From Pseudobutyrivibrio ruminis (lineage in GTDB: Bacteria; Bacillota; Clostridia; Lachnospirales; Lachnospiraceae), in contig NZ_SVET01000007.1 of the NCBI RefSeq assembly GCF_015057245.1, forward strand, positions 62,001 to 126,000: DNA of 64,000 nucleotides, read 5' to 3'. Below are positions 32,011 to 41,257 of the stretch, one piece after another. Made by a program: the position numbers and the translations under genes. Below the pieces are notes generated by a model that ran no database searches, was not told the origin of the DNA, and saw only the letters and a list, made by a program, of their open reading frames with translations. Positions within the stretch are counted from its first letter, which is position 1; each line of letters opens with the position of its first letter.

Positions 32011-33462
32011 ATGAGTACAGATAGATATACAAGCCCACTTTCTGAGAGATATGCAAGCAAGGAGATGCAATATATTTTTAGCCAGGATAAGAAGTTTTCA
32101 ACCTGGAGAAGACTTTGGATTGCCCTTGCAGAAACTGAGATGGAGTTAGGTCTTTCACAGGATGGAAAGCCAGTTATCACTCAGGATATGATTGATGAGA
32201 TGAAGCAGCACATTGAGGATATCAATTATGATGTTGCAAAGGCTCGTGAGAAAGAAGTTAGACATGATGTAATGAGTCATGTATATGCATACGGACAGCA
32301 GTGTCCAAAGGCAGCAGGTATTATTCATCTTGGCGCTACAAGCTGCTATGTTGGTGACAACACTGATATCATTATTATGAGAGATGCTTTACAGCTTATT
32401 CGTACAAAGCTTGTGAATGTTATTGCGGAGCTTGCAGCGTTCGCTGACAAATACAAGGCACAGCCTACACTTGCATTTACACATTTTCAGCCTGCACAGC
32501 CAACAACAGTTGGTAAGCGTGCAACACTTTGGCTTAATGAGTTTGTAATGGATCTTGAGGATCTTGATTATGTACTTTCTACTCTTAAGCTTCTTGGCTC
32601 AAAGGGTACAACTGGTACACAGGCTAGTTTCCTTGAGCTCTTCAACGGCGACAATGAAACAATCGACAAGATTGATCCAATGATAGCTGAGAAGATGGGA
32701 TTTAAGGCATGCTACCCAGTATCAGGCCAGACATATTCTAGAAAGGTAGATACTAGAGTTTGCAATATCCTTGCAGGTATTGCTGCTTCTGCTCACAAGA
32801 TGTCAAACGATATTCGTTTACTTCAGCATCTTAAGGAAGTAGAGGAGCCATTTGAGAAGAGCCAGATTGGTTCATCAGCTATGGCTTACAAGCGTAACCC
32901 AATGCGTTCAGAGCGTATTGCATCACTTTCTCGTTATGTAATGATCGATGCACTTAACCCTGCAATCACATCAGCAACTCAGTGGTTTGAGCGTACACTT
33001 GATGATTCAGCAAACAAGCGTCTTTCAATTGCTGAGGGCTTCCTTGCAACAGATGGTGTTCTTGATCTTTGCTTAAATGTTGTAGATGGTCTTGTTGTAT
33101 ATGATAAGGTTATTACAAAGCGCCTTATGTCTGAGCTTCCATTCATGGCTACAGAAAACATTATGATGGATGCTGTTAAGCTTGGTGGAAATAGACAGGA
33201 GCTTCACGAGAAGATTCGTACACTTTCTATGGAGGCAGGCAAGAACGTTAAGGTAGAGGGTAAGGACAATAACCTTCTTGAACTTATTGCTGCTGACGAT
33301 GAATTCCCAATGGGACTTGAGGAACTTGAGGCTACTATGGAGCCTGCAAGATACGTAGGACGTAGCCCACGTCAGGTTGAGGTTTACCTTCGTGATGTTA
33401 TTAATCCTATCCTTGAGGCAAACAAAGAAGTACTTGGTGTAAAAGCTGAGATTAACGTATAA
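32011..33462 (+). CDS. purB: Adenylosuccinate lyase
   Basis: 483-aa fumarase/aspartase-superfamily lyase acting twice in purine synthesis (SAICAR to AICAR and adenylosuccinate to AMP). It shows RYTSPLSERYASKEM at the start, HLGATSCYVGDNTD, FTHFQPAQPTTVGKRA (catalytic His) and the signature GSSAMAYKRNPMRSE near residues 288-302 (catalytic Ser). Slightly longer than Bacillus PurB, as in the PurB type of many Clostridia and eukaryotes. Ribosome binding site AAGGAGAG. Last of the purine group, with a terminator behind it. Confidence 0.96.
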   Translation: MSTDRYTSPLSERYASKEMQYIFSQDKKFSTWRRLWIALAETEMELGLSQDGKPVITQDMIDEMKQHIEDINYDVAKAREKEVRHDVMSHVYAYGQQCPKAAGIIHLGATSCYVGDNTDIIIMRDALQLIRTKLVNVIAELAAFADKYKAQPTLAFTHFQPAQPTTVGKRATLWLNEFVMDLEDLDYVLSTLKLLGSKGTTGTQASFLELFNGDNETIDKIDPMIAEKMGFKACYPVSGQTYSRKVDTRVCNILAGIAASAHKMSNDIRLLQHLKEVEEPFEKSQIGSSAMAYKRNPMRSERIASLSRYVMIDALNPAITSATQWFERTLDDSANKRLSIAEGFLATDGVLDLCLNVVDGLVVYDKVITKRLMSELPFMATENIMMDAVKLGGNRQELHEKIRTLSMEAGKNVKVEGKDNNLLELIAADDEFPMGLEELEATMEPARYVGRSPRQVEVYLRDVINPILEANKEVLGVKAEINV

Positions 33463-33476
33463 ACGATATAATTATT

Positions 33477-33506
33477 AGAGCTCACAGAAATGTGGGCTCT
33501 TTTTTT
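33477..33506 (+). terminator. Intrinsic terminator after purB
   Basis: AGAGC plus CACA pair with TGTG plus GCTCT, followed by seven T. Confidence 0.9.
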
Positions 33507-33591
33507 CACTTACATTTCACATAGATGTCAGATAGACGTAATATTCATGTTCTACAGTACTATAGACTAAAAATAAAGGAGAATATGCGAA

Positions 33592-34593
33592 ATGATAACT
33601 GTAGAACATCTATCGAAACGCTATGGTGATGTACTTGCCGTAGATGATTTGTCATTTACCATCGAAGATGGTCATATTTATGGCTTCCTTGGACCAAACG
33701 GTGCAGGTAAATCTACTACACTAAATATTATAACTGGCTGTCTCGCTGCAACCAGTGGTGATATAAAAATTGACGGACATGATATTTATGAGGAGGAGAA
33801 GGAGGCAAAAAAGCTTATTGGCTACCTTCCTGAAATTCCACCTCTTTATGTAGAACAGACTCCAAGAGAATATCTTAAATTTGTTGCAGAGGCAAAGGGG
33901 ATAGCAAAAGCAGAGCTGGAGTCAGAAATAGACAGAGTAATACAAGAAACCCATATCGAAGAGATGCAAAACAGACTTATAAAGCATCTTTCTAAAGGAT
34001 ATAGACAAAGAGTCGGTATAGCTCAGGCACTCCTTGGAAATCCTTCTGTAATCATTCTAGATGAGCCTACAGTTGGCTTGGATCCAATGCAGATTATTGA
34101 GATTAGAGATCTTATATCTGAGCTAGGAAAGAAACATACAGTAATTCTTAGTTCTCATATTCTTTCTGAGATACAAGCGATTTGTGAAAAGGTACTTATT
34201 ATCTACAAGGGAAAGCTTGTGGTATACGATGACATAACAAATCTGGGTAAATCTTTGTCATCAGAAAATGAGATAGAGATTATGACAGAAGCTACAGAAG
34301 AAAAAGTGTCAGAAGTGATTAATCACATTGATGCTATCTCTAGCTTTCAGCAGACAGAGAATTTTGAAAAGTATCATTGTTACAAACTTTCTACAGCAAT
34401 GGAGAATCCATACGAGGTATGTGAGCTTGTATTTAGAGCTTTTGTTGCCAATTCAATTCCACTTGTAAAGCTCAATCCAGTTCAGACATCACTTGAAGAT
34501 ATCTTTATCGAACTGACTTCTTCTGAACAGGATAGTGAGTTAGAAGAGATGGATTCAGACTACGAAGAATATGAAGAAGAGGAGGAAGAGTAA
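33592..34593 (+). CDS. ABC transporter ATP-binding protein (GldA-like)
   Basis: 333-aa ATPase subunit. Walker A GPNGAGKSTT is near residues 35-44, the signature LSKGYRQRVGIAQALLG is near 134-150, and Walker B VIILDEPTVGLDP is near 157-169. SSHILSEI contains the switch His. The C-terminal extension (about 220-333) ends in a very acidic tail of Glu, Asp and Tyr. First of four tightly linked genes (ATPase, ABC-2 permease, GldG-type protein, DUF4340 protein), the arrangement known from GldA-GldF-GldG systems. The substrate is unknown. Confidence 0.9.
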   Translation: MITVEHLSKRYGDVLAVDDLSFTIEDGHIYGFLGPNGAGKSTTLNIITGCLAATSGDIKIDGHDIYEEEKEAKKLIGYLPEIPPLYVEQTPREYLKFVAEAKGIAKAELESEIDRVIQETHIEEMQNRLIKHLSKGYRQRVGIAQALLGNPSVIILDEPTVGLDPMQIIEIRDLISELGKKHTVILSSHILSEIQAICEKVLIIYKGKLVVYDDITNLGKSLSSENEIEIMTEATEEKVSEVINHIDAISSFQQTENFEKYHCYKLSTAMENPYEVCELVFRAFVANSIPLVKLNPVQTSLEDIFIELTSSEQDSELEEMDSDYEEYEEEEEE

Positions 34594-34594
34594 G

Positions 34595-35461
34595 ATGGTG
34601 GCAGTATTAAAGCACGAGTTGTCATTGTATTATCACAGCCTTACAGGGTATGTTTTTGGCGCCTTCCTACTTGCCTTTACAGGAATAGGAGCACTTATAT
34701 ATAACATCAATGCATCGGTGGCGAATTTTGAGTATGTATTAAGCTTTATCCAAATTGTATTTATCATCATTGTTCCAATACTTACTATGAGGATAATAGC
34801 AGATGAGAAGAAGCAGAAAACAGATCAGCTTCTATATTCATTGCCTATTAGCACAACAGAAATTGTGGTAGGTAAGTTCATGGCACTTCTTGTAGTTTTC
34901 GTAGTGCCTATGATTTTTATCTGTGCCTATCCATTAATCTTTTCTATGTATGGAGAGGTATATTTGCCAACAAGCTATGGTACTTTATTTGCTTTTATAT
35001 TTTTAGGACTTGCCCTTATCAGCATAGGAATGTTTATATCATCCTTAACAGAATCCCAGGGAATGGCTGCAGGTATTTGTGTTGTTGTAATGTTATTTAA
35101 TTATTACTGCACAACACTTGCTGATGCGGTATCATCATCTGCTGTTGGTTCCGTATTTACGATAGTAGCTATTATGATAATCCTTGGTCTAATAATTAGA
35201 TACATGACAAAGTCTGATGTGATGGGATATGGCTTTTCATTTATTACATGCTTAGTTGCAATCATCCTTTTCTTTGCAAAGCCAGAGTTACTTGAGGACC
35301 TGCTTCCAAAGGTAATGAATCAGATTTCATTATTTGAAAGATTTACTATGTTTTACAATGGCGTGTTCGATTTGACTGCAATAGTTTATTACATAAGTAT
35401 CATAGCCTTCTTCTTGTTCTTATGTGTGCAATCATTAGAGAAGAGGAGGTATAACGGATAA
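34595..35461 (+). CDS. ABC-2 type permease (GldF-like)
   Basis: 288-aa membrane protein with six hydrophobic segments. The N-terminal ALKHELSLYYHSLTGYVFG-like stretch and the coupling-helix region IADEKKQKTDQLLYSLPIST (about residues 65-84) are typical of ABC-2 permeases of the gliding-motility GldF family. The start overlaps nothing and lies one base after the ATPase stop, with GAGGAAGAG upstream. The stop overlaps the next start (TAATG), so translation is coupled. Confidence 0.88.
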   Translation: MVAVLKHELSLYYHSLTGYVFGAFLLAFTGIGALIYNINASVANFEYVLSFIQIVFIIIVPILTMRIIADEKKQKTDQLLYSLPISTTEIVVGKFMALLVVFVVPMIFICAYPLIFSMYGEVYLPTSYGTLFAFIFLGLALISIGMFISSLTESQGMAAGICVVVMLFNYYCTTLADAVSSSAVGSVFTIVAIMIILGLIIRYMTKSDVMGYGFSFITCLVAIILFFAKPELLEDLLPKVMNQISLFERFTMFYNGVFDLTAIVYYISIIAFFLFLCVQSLEKRRYNG

Positions 35462-36927
35462 TGAAGATTAAGAAACCTGATTTTAAAAAGTTTATAGATA
35501 AAAATAAACAGCAATTAAATACTAAGTCTGCCAAAATCGGTGGTTACAGTTTTGTTATTTCCGTTATAGTTCTTGCTATTGTAATTGCTATAAATGTGTT
35601 TATGTCATTACTACCAGCCACAGTTACTCAGTTCGATATATCAGCTGCACAGCTATATTCCCTTACATCTTCAAGTAAGGCGGTAGTTGGTAACTTGGAG
35701 GACGACGTTACTATCTACTGGATATGTCAGTCGGGCCAGGAGTCTACTGTAATAGAAAAGCTTTTGGACGTTTACGATTCACTTTCAGATAAACTGACAG
35801 TAGAAAAGAAAGACCCAGATACTTATCCAACATTTGCGTCTAACTATACATCAGAAACTGTTACAAATAACTCTTTGATTGTAGTGTCAGGAGATAAGAG
35901 TAGATATATAAGCTATGAATCAATGTATGAGGTAGACAGTAGCTCTTACTACACAACAGGTTCTGTTTCACAGTCATTTGATGGTGAAAGCTTGATTACA
36001 ACAGCAATTGATTATGTTGTATCTGATGAGCTTCCACAGGTTTACGTCCTGACAGGACACGGCGAGGCCGATATGTCTACAACTATGGAATCTGCTCTTG
36101 AAAGCGGCAATATGGAGACAACAGAGTTCTCATTACTTAATGAGGATGAAATACCAGAGGATGCTGATGTAATCCTAATAAATTCCCCTTCAAGCGATTT
36201 ATCTGAAGAAGAGGTAACAATCCTTGAGGAATACATCGATAATGGTGGTCATATTGTAGTGCTTTCTGGTACACAGCAGGAGGGTGAGCTTACAAACTTT
36301 GAAGCTTTGTTAGCTTATGTAGGTGTATCTATGACTGACGGTATTGTTATAGATACTAATAGAGACAACTATGCATTTGATTATCCATATTTCCTTCTTC
36401 CAACAATTGAGTCTTCTGATATTACAGATGCTCTTATTGATGAGAACAGCAAAGTTATTATGCCAATTGCAGCAGGTTTAACTATCGATAATGCAGCAGG
36501 CTCATATACAGTAACATCACTTCTTGATACATCCTCTTCAGCATACTCAAAGGCTGCAGGCTACGACATCAGCACATATGAGAAGGAAGACGGAGATGTT
36601 GATGGACCATTCTCACTTGCAATTGCAGCAGAAAACAGCAATGATGGTTCACTTGTATGGATTGCTTCTGATTACTTGTTAGAGGACCAGTATAACTCTT
36701 ATTCATCAGGTGCAAATGAGGACTTCTTCATGAATGCAATGTCATGGAAGATGACTGATACAGAATCACTTTCTATCAGATCAAAGTCACTTGATTACAA
36801 CTATCTGACAATCAGTGCTTCAGCAGCTACACTTCTTAAGGTAATTATGATTGGTGTTCTTCCAGTAGGATACTTACTATATGGAATCGATGAAGTGGTA
36901 AGACGAAGAAAGGTTAGCCTGGAATAG
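35461..36927 (+). CDS. GldG-family ABC transporter-associated protein
   Basis: 488 aa. One membrane segment near the N-terminus (about 27-50), a large extracellular domain, and a second membrane segment near the C-terminus (about 455-477) before RRRKVSLE. The extracellular part shows PQVYVLTGHGEADMS and DADVILINSPSSDLSEEE, with LEEYIDNGGHIVVLSG (about 250-265). This is the ABC_transp_aux/GldG pattern. Such proteins accompany GldA and GldF and are needed for surface functions in gliding bacteria. The role in non-gliding Firmicutes is not known. Confidence 0.85.
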   Translation: MKIKKPDFKKFIDKNKQQLNTKSAKIGGYSFVISVIVLAIVIAINVFMSLLPATVTQFDISAAQLYSLTSSSKAVVGNLEDDVTIYWICQSGQESTVIEKLLDVYDSLSDKLTVEKKDPDTYPTFASNYTSETVTNNSLIVVSGDKSRYISYESMYEVDSSSYYTTGSVSQSFDGESLITTAIDYVVSDELPQVYVLTGHGEADMSTTMESALESGNMETTEFSLLNEDEIPEDADVILINSPSSDLSEEEVTILEEYIDNGGHIVVLSGTQQEGELTNFEALLAYVGVSMTDGIVIDTNRDNYAFDYPYFLLPTIESSDITDALIDENSKVIMPIAAGLTIDNAAGSYTVTSLLDTSSSAYSKAAGYDISTYEKEDGDVDGPFSLAIAAENSNDGSLVWIASDYLLEDQYNSYSSGANEDFFMNAMSWKMTDTESLSIRSKSLDYNYLTISASAATLLKVIMIGVLPVGYLLYGIDEVVRRRKVSLE

Positions 36928-36940
36928 GGAGGATTATCAA

Positions 36941-38395
36941 ATGAAAAGAGGAAAAACACTGCTGATTCTATGCGCCATTCTTGTTATTGCAATTGTGGCC
37001 ATTGTAGTGGAAAAGGCAGTAAAGCAGCATATAGATACGGTAAATACTATAGACGAAGAAGTATTTACAATTGATGAGGATGACCTGACACAGGTAGCGA
37101 TAGAGTATAACGATGACAGTGTGACACTTATTCAAAATGATTCTCAGTGGCAGATTTCGGATGATACCGATTTTCCTGTAGATCAGGATTACGTAGCTGA
37201 TATGCTTTCTTATTTTGAATCGGTACACGCAAGCTTTATTATCGATGACGTAGAGAATTACGCTCAGTATGGACTTGATAGTCCTGAGGCTACTATCACA
37301 TTTACTACAGCAGATGGAGATAGCGTTATCACATTCGGTGATTTCTCTACAATCGATGAAAAGCGATATATCTGCGTAGATAAAAAGAGCGTATATCTGA
37401 TAGATGATGATATCCTTCAATATGTATCTGCTAGTCAGGACGATTTCCTTGATAGAGATGAAGTCTATGACTACTCACAGATTACATCAGTTGTTGTATC
37501 AGGTGATGGTGAAGCAAATGTTGTATATGACCCTGACGGTGAATACACATATACAGATGATTATGATTTCTATTATGTTGATGGAGATGACTATAGCCCT
37601 GTATCAGAGTCAAAGGTGACATCATTTGTAGAGAAGCTTTCATCTATGGATTTAACAGAGTATGAGACTTACAAGGCAACTGAGGATGACTTGGCAGAAT
37701 ATGGACTTGATAATCCAACACTTACAGCAACAATTACTGGTGAGATTCCTGCAGATGATTCTGAGGAAGATTCTGATGATGCAGCAGTAGAGTCACAGAC
37801 TCAGACAATTTATTTTGCAAAGGCAGATGATGCTGATACAGCATATCTTTACTTTGATGGTTCAACTATCGTATATGCCATAACAGCTGACGATTATGAT
37901 GATATAGCAGATGTTAGCTATTCAACACTTCGTCCATCAGAAGTTGTTTCTATCGATTGGACAAATGTAGCACAGCTCTCAGTAGATATTGATGACGAAA
38001 CTTATATTGTAAATGTTGAGTATGATGAGGACGACGGAAACACATATACAGTTGATGATGAGACAGTAGATTTTGTTACCGCAACATCACTTATCGACAG
38101 TTTATCTTTGACAGAAGTTGGAGATGATTACAGCAAGGGAACAGAAGAGCTGGCATTTGCTATCACTCTTAACGATGAGGATGCTACTGTGGTCAATGTA
38201 GTTCTTTATCAGTATGATGGTGATTCATGTGTGGTTGCTGTGGATGGCAAGACTGTTGGTCTTTGCAGCAGGACATCAATGTCTTCACTTCGTGAGGAAA
38301 TCACAAGCTCTATTTTAAATAAGGGCAAGGAAGTGGAAGAGACAGAAGAGGATTCTACAACAGATGATGAATTAACAACAGATTATAATTATTAA
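36941..38395 (+). CDS. DUF4340 protein, membrane-anchored and very acidic
   Basis: 484 aa. One N-terminal membrane anchor (about residues 5-23), then an extracellular region with two or three DUF4340-like beta-rich units. These are seen as YGLDSPEATITFTTADGDS near 110-128 and YGLDNPTLTATITGEI near 260-275. Asp and Glu dominate the composition, including a run in the middle (about 275-290) and a tail rich in Glu, Asp and Thr. DUF4340 genes commonly follow gldG-type genes, so it is probably the fourth part of this ABC system, acting at the outer membrane face. Substrate unknown. Confidence 0.82.
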   Translation: MKRGKTLLILCAILVIAIVAIVVEKAVKQHIDTVNTIDEEVFTIDEDDLTQVAIEYNDDSVTLIQNDSQWQISDDTDFPVDQDYVADMLSYFESVHASFIIDDVENYAQYGLDSPEATITFTTADGDSVITFGDFSTIDEKRYICVDKKSVYLIDDDILQYVSASQDDFLDRDEVYDYSQITSVVVSGDGEANVVYDPDGEYTYTDDYDFYYVDGDDYSPVSESKVTSFVEKLSSMDLTEYETYKATEDDLAEYGLDNPTLTATITGEIPADDSEEDSDDAAVESQTQTIYFAKADDADTAYLYFDGSTIVYAITADDYDDIADVSYSTLRPSEVVSIDWTNVAQLSVDIDDETYIVNVEYDEDDGNTYTVDDETVDFVTATSLIDSLSLTEVGDDYSKGTEELAFAITLNDEDATVVNVVLYQYDGDSCVVAVDGKTVGLCSRTSMSSLREEITSSILNKGKEVEETEEDSTTDDELTTDYNY

Positions 38396-38407
38396 AATTA
38401 TGTAAAG

Positions 38408-38443
38408 AAAATGGTTTTCAGATGATTCTGGAAACCATTTTTT
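38408..38443 (+). terminator. Intrinsic terminator after DUF4340 gene
   Basis: AAATGGTTT plus CAG pair with CTG plus AAACCATTT, followed by a T-run. It closes the Gld-like operon. Confidence 0.88.
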
Positions 38444-38486
38444 GTATACTGATTTTAAAAGTATAGTATACATAAGGAGGAAGTAT

Positions 38487-39587
38487 ATGCTGAAGAGGTT
38501 CTGGTCATCACTGGATAAGAAGTATGCAAAGATATGTTTATATGCAAGTGTAACTGTAATAGTAACGCTGATAGTGGTATGTCTTTTGTACTGGACCACA
38601 GGTTTTTGGTCAAGACTATGGACTATATTTACTGCAGTATTAAAACCGTTGGTTGTGGGTGGAATAATAAGCTTTCTGCTTTCACCAATTGTGGATAGAA
38701 TCGAAGGATTATTTAGCAAAAGAAAAAGCCACAAGTGGGATAGACCGCTGGCTATTTTACTAAGCTTTATCATTGTGCTTGCTGTTATTGCGTTTATTTT
38801 AGTCATACTTATTCTTACCATTTACAAGAATATTTCAGCTATTAACTTTGAATCTCTTTTATCAATAGCAGATTTAGTTCAGAGTGATGTGCAAAGCTTG
38901 ATATCAACCATAGAGGAGCAGCTTAAAAATATAGGCATTTCTATGAATCAGCTTGGTGGATATGTGACAGGCTTTTTAAGTGGCGTGAAAAATGTAATTA
39001 CAACCTTGTTCTTTGGATGCATATTCTCGGTTTACTTTATGATAGACGGGGCGAGAATCAATAGATACTGGAAGAGAGCATTTAGAATTATCACAAGCAA
39101 AAAAGAAGAAGAGCGCTTCGAAAGATTTTGGAGTGATGCAGATAGAATCTTTTCAGGATATCTTAGAGGCCAGTTTATTGATGCATTGTTGGTTTCAGTA
39201 ATCACTGGAGTTGTATTTTTAATCCTTGGTATTCCTGATGCATTATTAATTGCATTGCTTGTAGGAATAGGCAATCTCATTCCTTATGTAGGACCAATTG
39301 TAGGATATGCATCTCTTTTATTGATATGCGTGCCGCAGCAGGCATTTACAGAGCTGATTTCTGGGATAATAGCACTTGTTGTAATCATGATTATTGATGG
39401 AAATGTAATTAATCCACGTCTTCTTAGCTCAAATATTAAAATCCATCCTCTGCTTGTGGTTGCCGCATTAATAGGTGGAAGTGCTTTGGGAGGATTTGTT
39501 GGAATGCTAGTTGCTGTTCCTGTTGCAGCTCTTATAAAACTAGAATTTGACCGCTTTTTAATGGATAAGGAAAAAGACTCACTTTAA
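38487..39587 (+). CDS. AI-2E family transporter (PerM-like)
   Basis: 366-aa integral membrane protein with about eight hydrophobic segments. The AI-2E/PerM pattern is clear: VGGIISFLLSPIVDRIEGLF near residues 52-71, SGYLRGQFIDALLVSVITG near 220-238, and LVGIGNLIPYVGPIVGY near 258-274. The C-terminal PVAALIKLEFDRF is also typical. Members include exporters of AI-2 and Na+/H+ antiporters, so the name does not fix the substrate. The ATG follows AAGGAGGAAGTAT. A longer reading from 38442 overlaps the preceding terminator. Confidence 0.88.
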   Translation: MLKRFWSSLDKKYAKICLYASVTVIVTLIVVCLLYWTTGFWSRLWTIFTAVLKPLVVGGIISFLLSPIVDRIEGLFSKRKSHKWDRPLAILLSFIIVLAVIAFILVILILTIYKNISAINFESLLSIADLVQSDVQSLISTIEEQLKNIGISMNQLGGYVTGFLSGVKNVITTLFFGCIFSVYFMIDGARINRYWKRAFRIITSKKEEERFERFWSDADRIFSGYLRGQFIDALLVSVITGVVFLILGIPDALLIALLVGIGNLIPYVGPIVGYASLLLICVPQQAFTELISGIIALVVIMIIDGNVINPRLLSSNIKIHPLLVVAALIGGSALGGFVGMLVAVPVAALIKLEFDRFLMDKEKDSL

Positions 39588-39610
39588 GTAGAAAAATATA
39601 TAAAACTTTA

Positions 39611-39639
39611 TTGCATTAAAGTGCTGAATGCAGTAAAAT
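39611..39639 (+). promoter_or_regulatory. Promoter of gdhA
   Basis: TTGCAT (39611-39616) and TAAAAT (39634-39639) with a 17-base spacer. ACTTTA/TAAAGT forms a small inverted repeat over the -35 box, a possible operator. Confidence 0.6.
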
Positions 39640-39710
39640 CTTTTCTAGATTGTGTCGGGTGGCAAGAGTCGGCATTTTCTGAACGACATATTCTGAAAGG
39701 AGATTTTGTA

Positions 39711-41072
39711 ATGAATTTTAAGAGTAGTTATTTACAGCGTGTCTATGACGGACTTGAGTCTAGAAACGCAGAGCAGAAGGAATTCCTTCAGGCAGTTAGC
39801 GAGGTTTTAGAGTCTTTAGAGCCAGTTGTAGCTGCAAATCCAAAGCTTGAGGAGCTTGGCGTTATTGAGCGTATCGTTGAGCCAGAGCGTATTATCCAGT
39901 TCAGAGTATCTTGGGTTGATGATCAGGGCAAGGTTCAGGTAAACCGTGGATACAGAGTTCAGTTTAATTCAGCCATCGGACCATACAAGGGAGGTCTTAG
40001 ACTTCACCCTTCAGTAAACTTATCAGTTATCAAGTTCTTAGGCTTCGAGCAGATTTTCAAGAACTCACTTACAACACTTCCAATCGGTGGTGGTAAAGGT
40101 GGTTCTGACTTCGATCCTAAGGGTAAGTCAGATATGGAAATCATGAGATTCTGTCAGTCATTTATGACAGAGCTCGCAAAGCACATCGGTGCTGACACTG
40201 ACGTTCCAGCTGGTGATATCGGTGTTGGTGCTCGTGAAATCGGTTATATGTACGGTCAGTACAAGAGACTTCGCAACGAGTTCACAGGTGTTCTTACAGG
40301 TAAGGGACTTTCTTACGGCGGATCACTTGCTCGTACACAGGCAACAGGTTACGGCGTATGCTACTTCACACAGGAAATGCTTAAGTCTACAAAGGGCGAG
40401 TCATTCGAGGGCAAGACAGTAGCAGTTTCAGGTGCTGGTAACGTTGCTATCTACGCTATCGAAAAGGCATATCAGCTTGGCGCTAAGCCAGTTACATGTT
40501 CTGATTCTACAGGTTGGATTTATGATCCAGAGGGAATCGACCTTGACCTTCTTAAGGAAGTAAAGGAAGTTAAGAGAGCACGTCTTTCTGAGTACGCTGC
40601 AGCTAGACCATCAGCTGAGTACCACGAGAAGAAGAACGGCGAGCACGGCGTATGGCAGTACAAGGTAGACATCGCTCTTCCATGCGCTACACAGAACGAG
40701 CTTAACGAAGAAGATGCAAAGATGCTTATCGCTAACGGCGTTACAGCAGTAGCAGAGGGTGCTAACATGCCTTCTACTCCAGAAGCTGTTGCAGCATTCC
40801 AGGCAGCTGGTGTTCTCTTTGGACCAGCTAAGGCTGCAAACGCAGGTGGTGTTGCTACATCAGCTCTTGAGATGTCACAGAACTCTGAGAGACTTCACTG
40901 GACCTTCGAAGAAGTTGATTCTAAGCTTAAGGGAATCATGGAAGGAATCTTCCACGCATGTGATGATGCTTCTAAGAAGTACGGCATGGAAGGCAACTTC
41001 GTTGCAGGCGCAAACATCGCAGGCTTCGAAAAAGTAGCTGACGCTATGATGGCACAGGGTATTGCTTACTAA
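39711..41072 (+). CDS. gdhA: NADP-type glutamate dehydrogenase
   Basis: 453-aa hexameric glutamate dehydrogenase, assimilating ammonium onto 2-oxoglutarate. It shows YKGGLRLHPSVNLSVIKFLG, then the catalytic Lys region LPIGGGKGGSDFDPKGKSD near residues 120-138, and DVPAGDIGVG (catalytic Asp). The nucleotide fold is AVSGAGNVAIYAIEKA near 238-253. The length and sequence match the small NADP-dependent class of E. coli and Clostridia. Chosen ATG after GAAAGGAGATTTTGTA. The 30 residues before it in a longer reading have no counterpart. Codon use marks high expression. Confidence 0.96.
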   Translation: MNFKSSYLQRVYDGLESRNAEQKEFLQAVSEVLESLEPVVAANPKLEELGVIERIVEPERIIQFRVSWVDDQGKVQVNRGYRVQFNSAIGPYKGGLRLHPSVNLSVIKFLGFEQIFKNSLTTLPIGGGKGGSDFDPKGKSDMEIMRFCQSFMTELAKHIGADTDVPAGDIGVGAREIGYMYGQYKRLRNEFTGVLTGKGLSYGGSLARTQATGYGVCYFTQEMLKSTKGESFEGKTVAVSGAGNVAIYAIEKAYQLGAKPVTCSDSTGWIYDPEGIDLDLLKEVKEVKRARLSEYAAARPSAEYHEKKNGEHGVWQYKVDIALPCATQNELNEEDAKMLIANGVTAVAEGANMPSTPEAVAAFQAAGVLFGPAKAANAGGVATSALEMSQNSERLHWTFEEVDSKLKGIMEGIFHACDDASKKYGMEGNFVAGANIAGFEKVADAMMAQGIAY

Positions 41073-41076
41073 ACTA

Positions 41077-41109
41077 TAACTTAAATCAAAACTTGATTTA
41101 AGTTATACT
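41077..41109. repeat. Inverted repeat after gdhA
   Basis: TATAACTTAAATCAA pairs perfectly with TTGATTTAAGTTATA around AAC, with no T-run. It is followed to 41150 by smaller hairpins (CAGCT/AGCTG enclosing TTTGCC/GGCAAA). This resembles in style the mosaic at 2548-2692. Confidence 0.5.
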
Positions 41110-41169
41110 GGAGCAGCTTTTGCCGAAGGCAAATTATCAATAGCTGCGACTGTCCTTGTTCTTATATAA

Positions 41170-41212
41170 CCTCAAGTAGATATCTTATTTGATATCTACT
41201 TGAGGTTTTTGT
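41170..41212 (+). terminator. Strong terminator downstream of gdhA
   Basis: CCTCAAGTAGATATC pairs perfectly with GATATCTACTTGAGG around six bases, then TTTTTG. It is preceded by ACC and followed by another T-run. Confidence 0.9.
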
Positions 41213-41257
41213 TTTTTGAGATAATACATCTTATTGATTGGCATTGGGGAGTGGTGG

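Noticed and set aside
36968..37420. 150-codon minus-strand ORF inside the DUF4340 gene
   Set aside because: Antisense shadow of an acidic protein gene; composition (Ile, Tyr, Cys-rich) is what antisense of Asp/Glu/Val codons gives.
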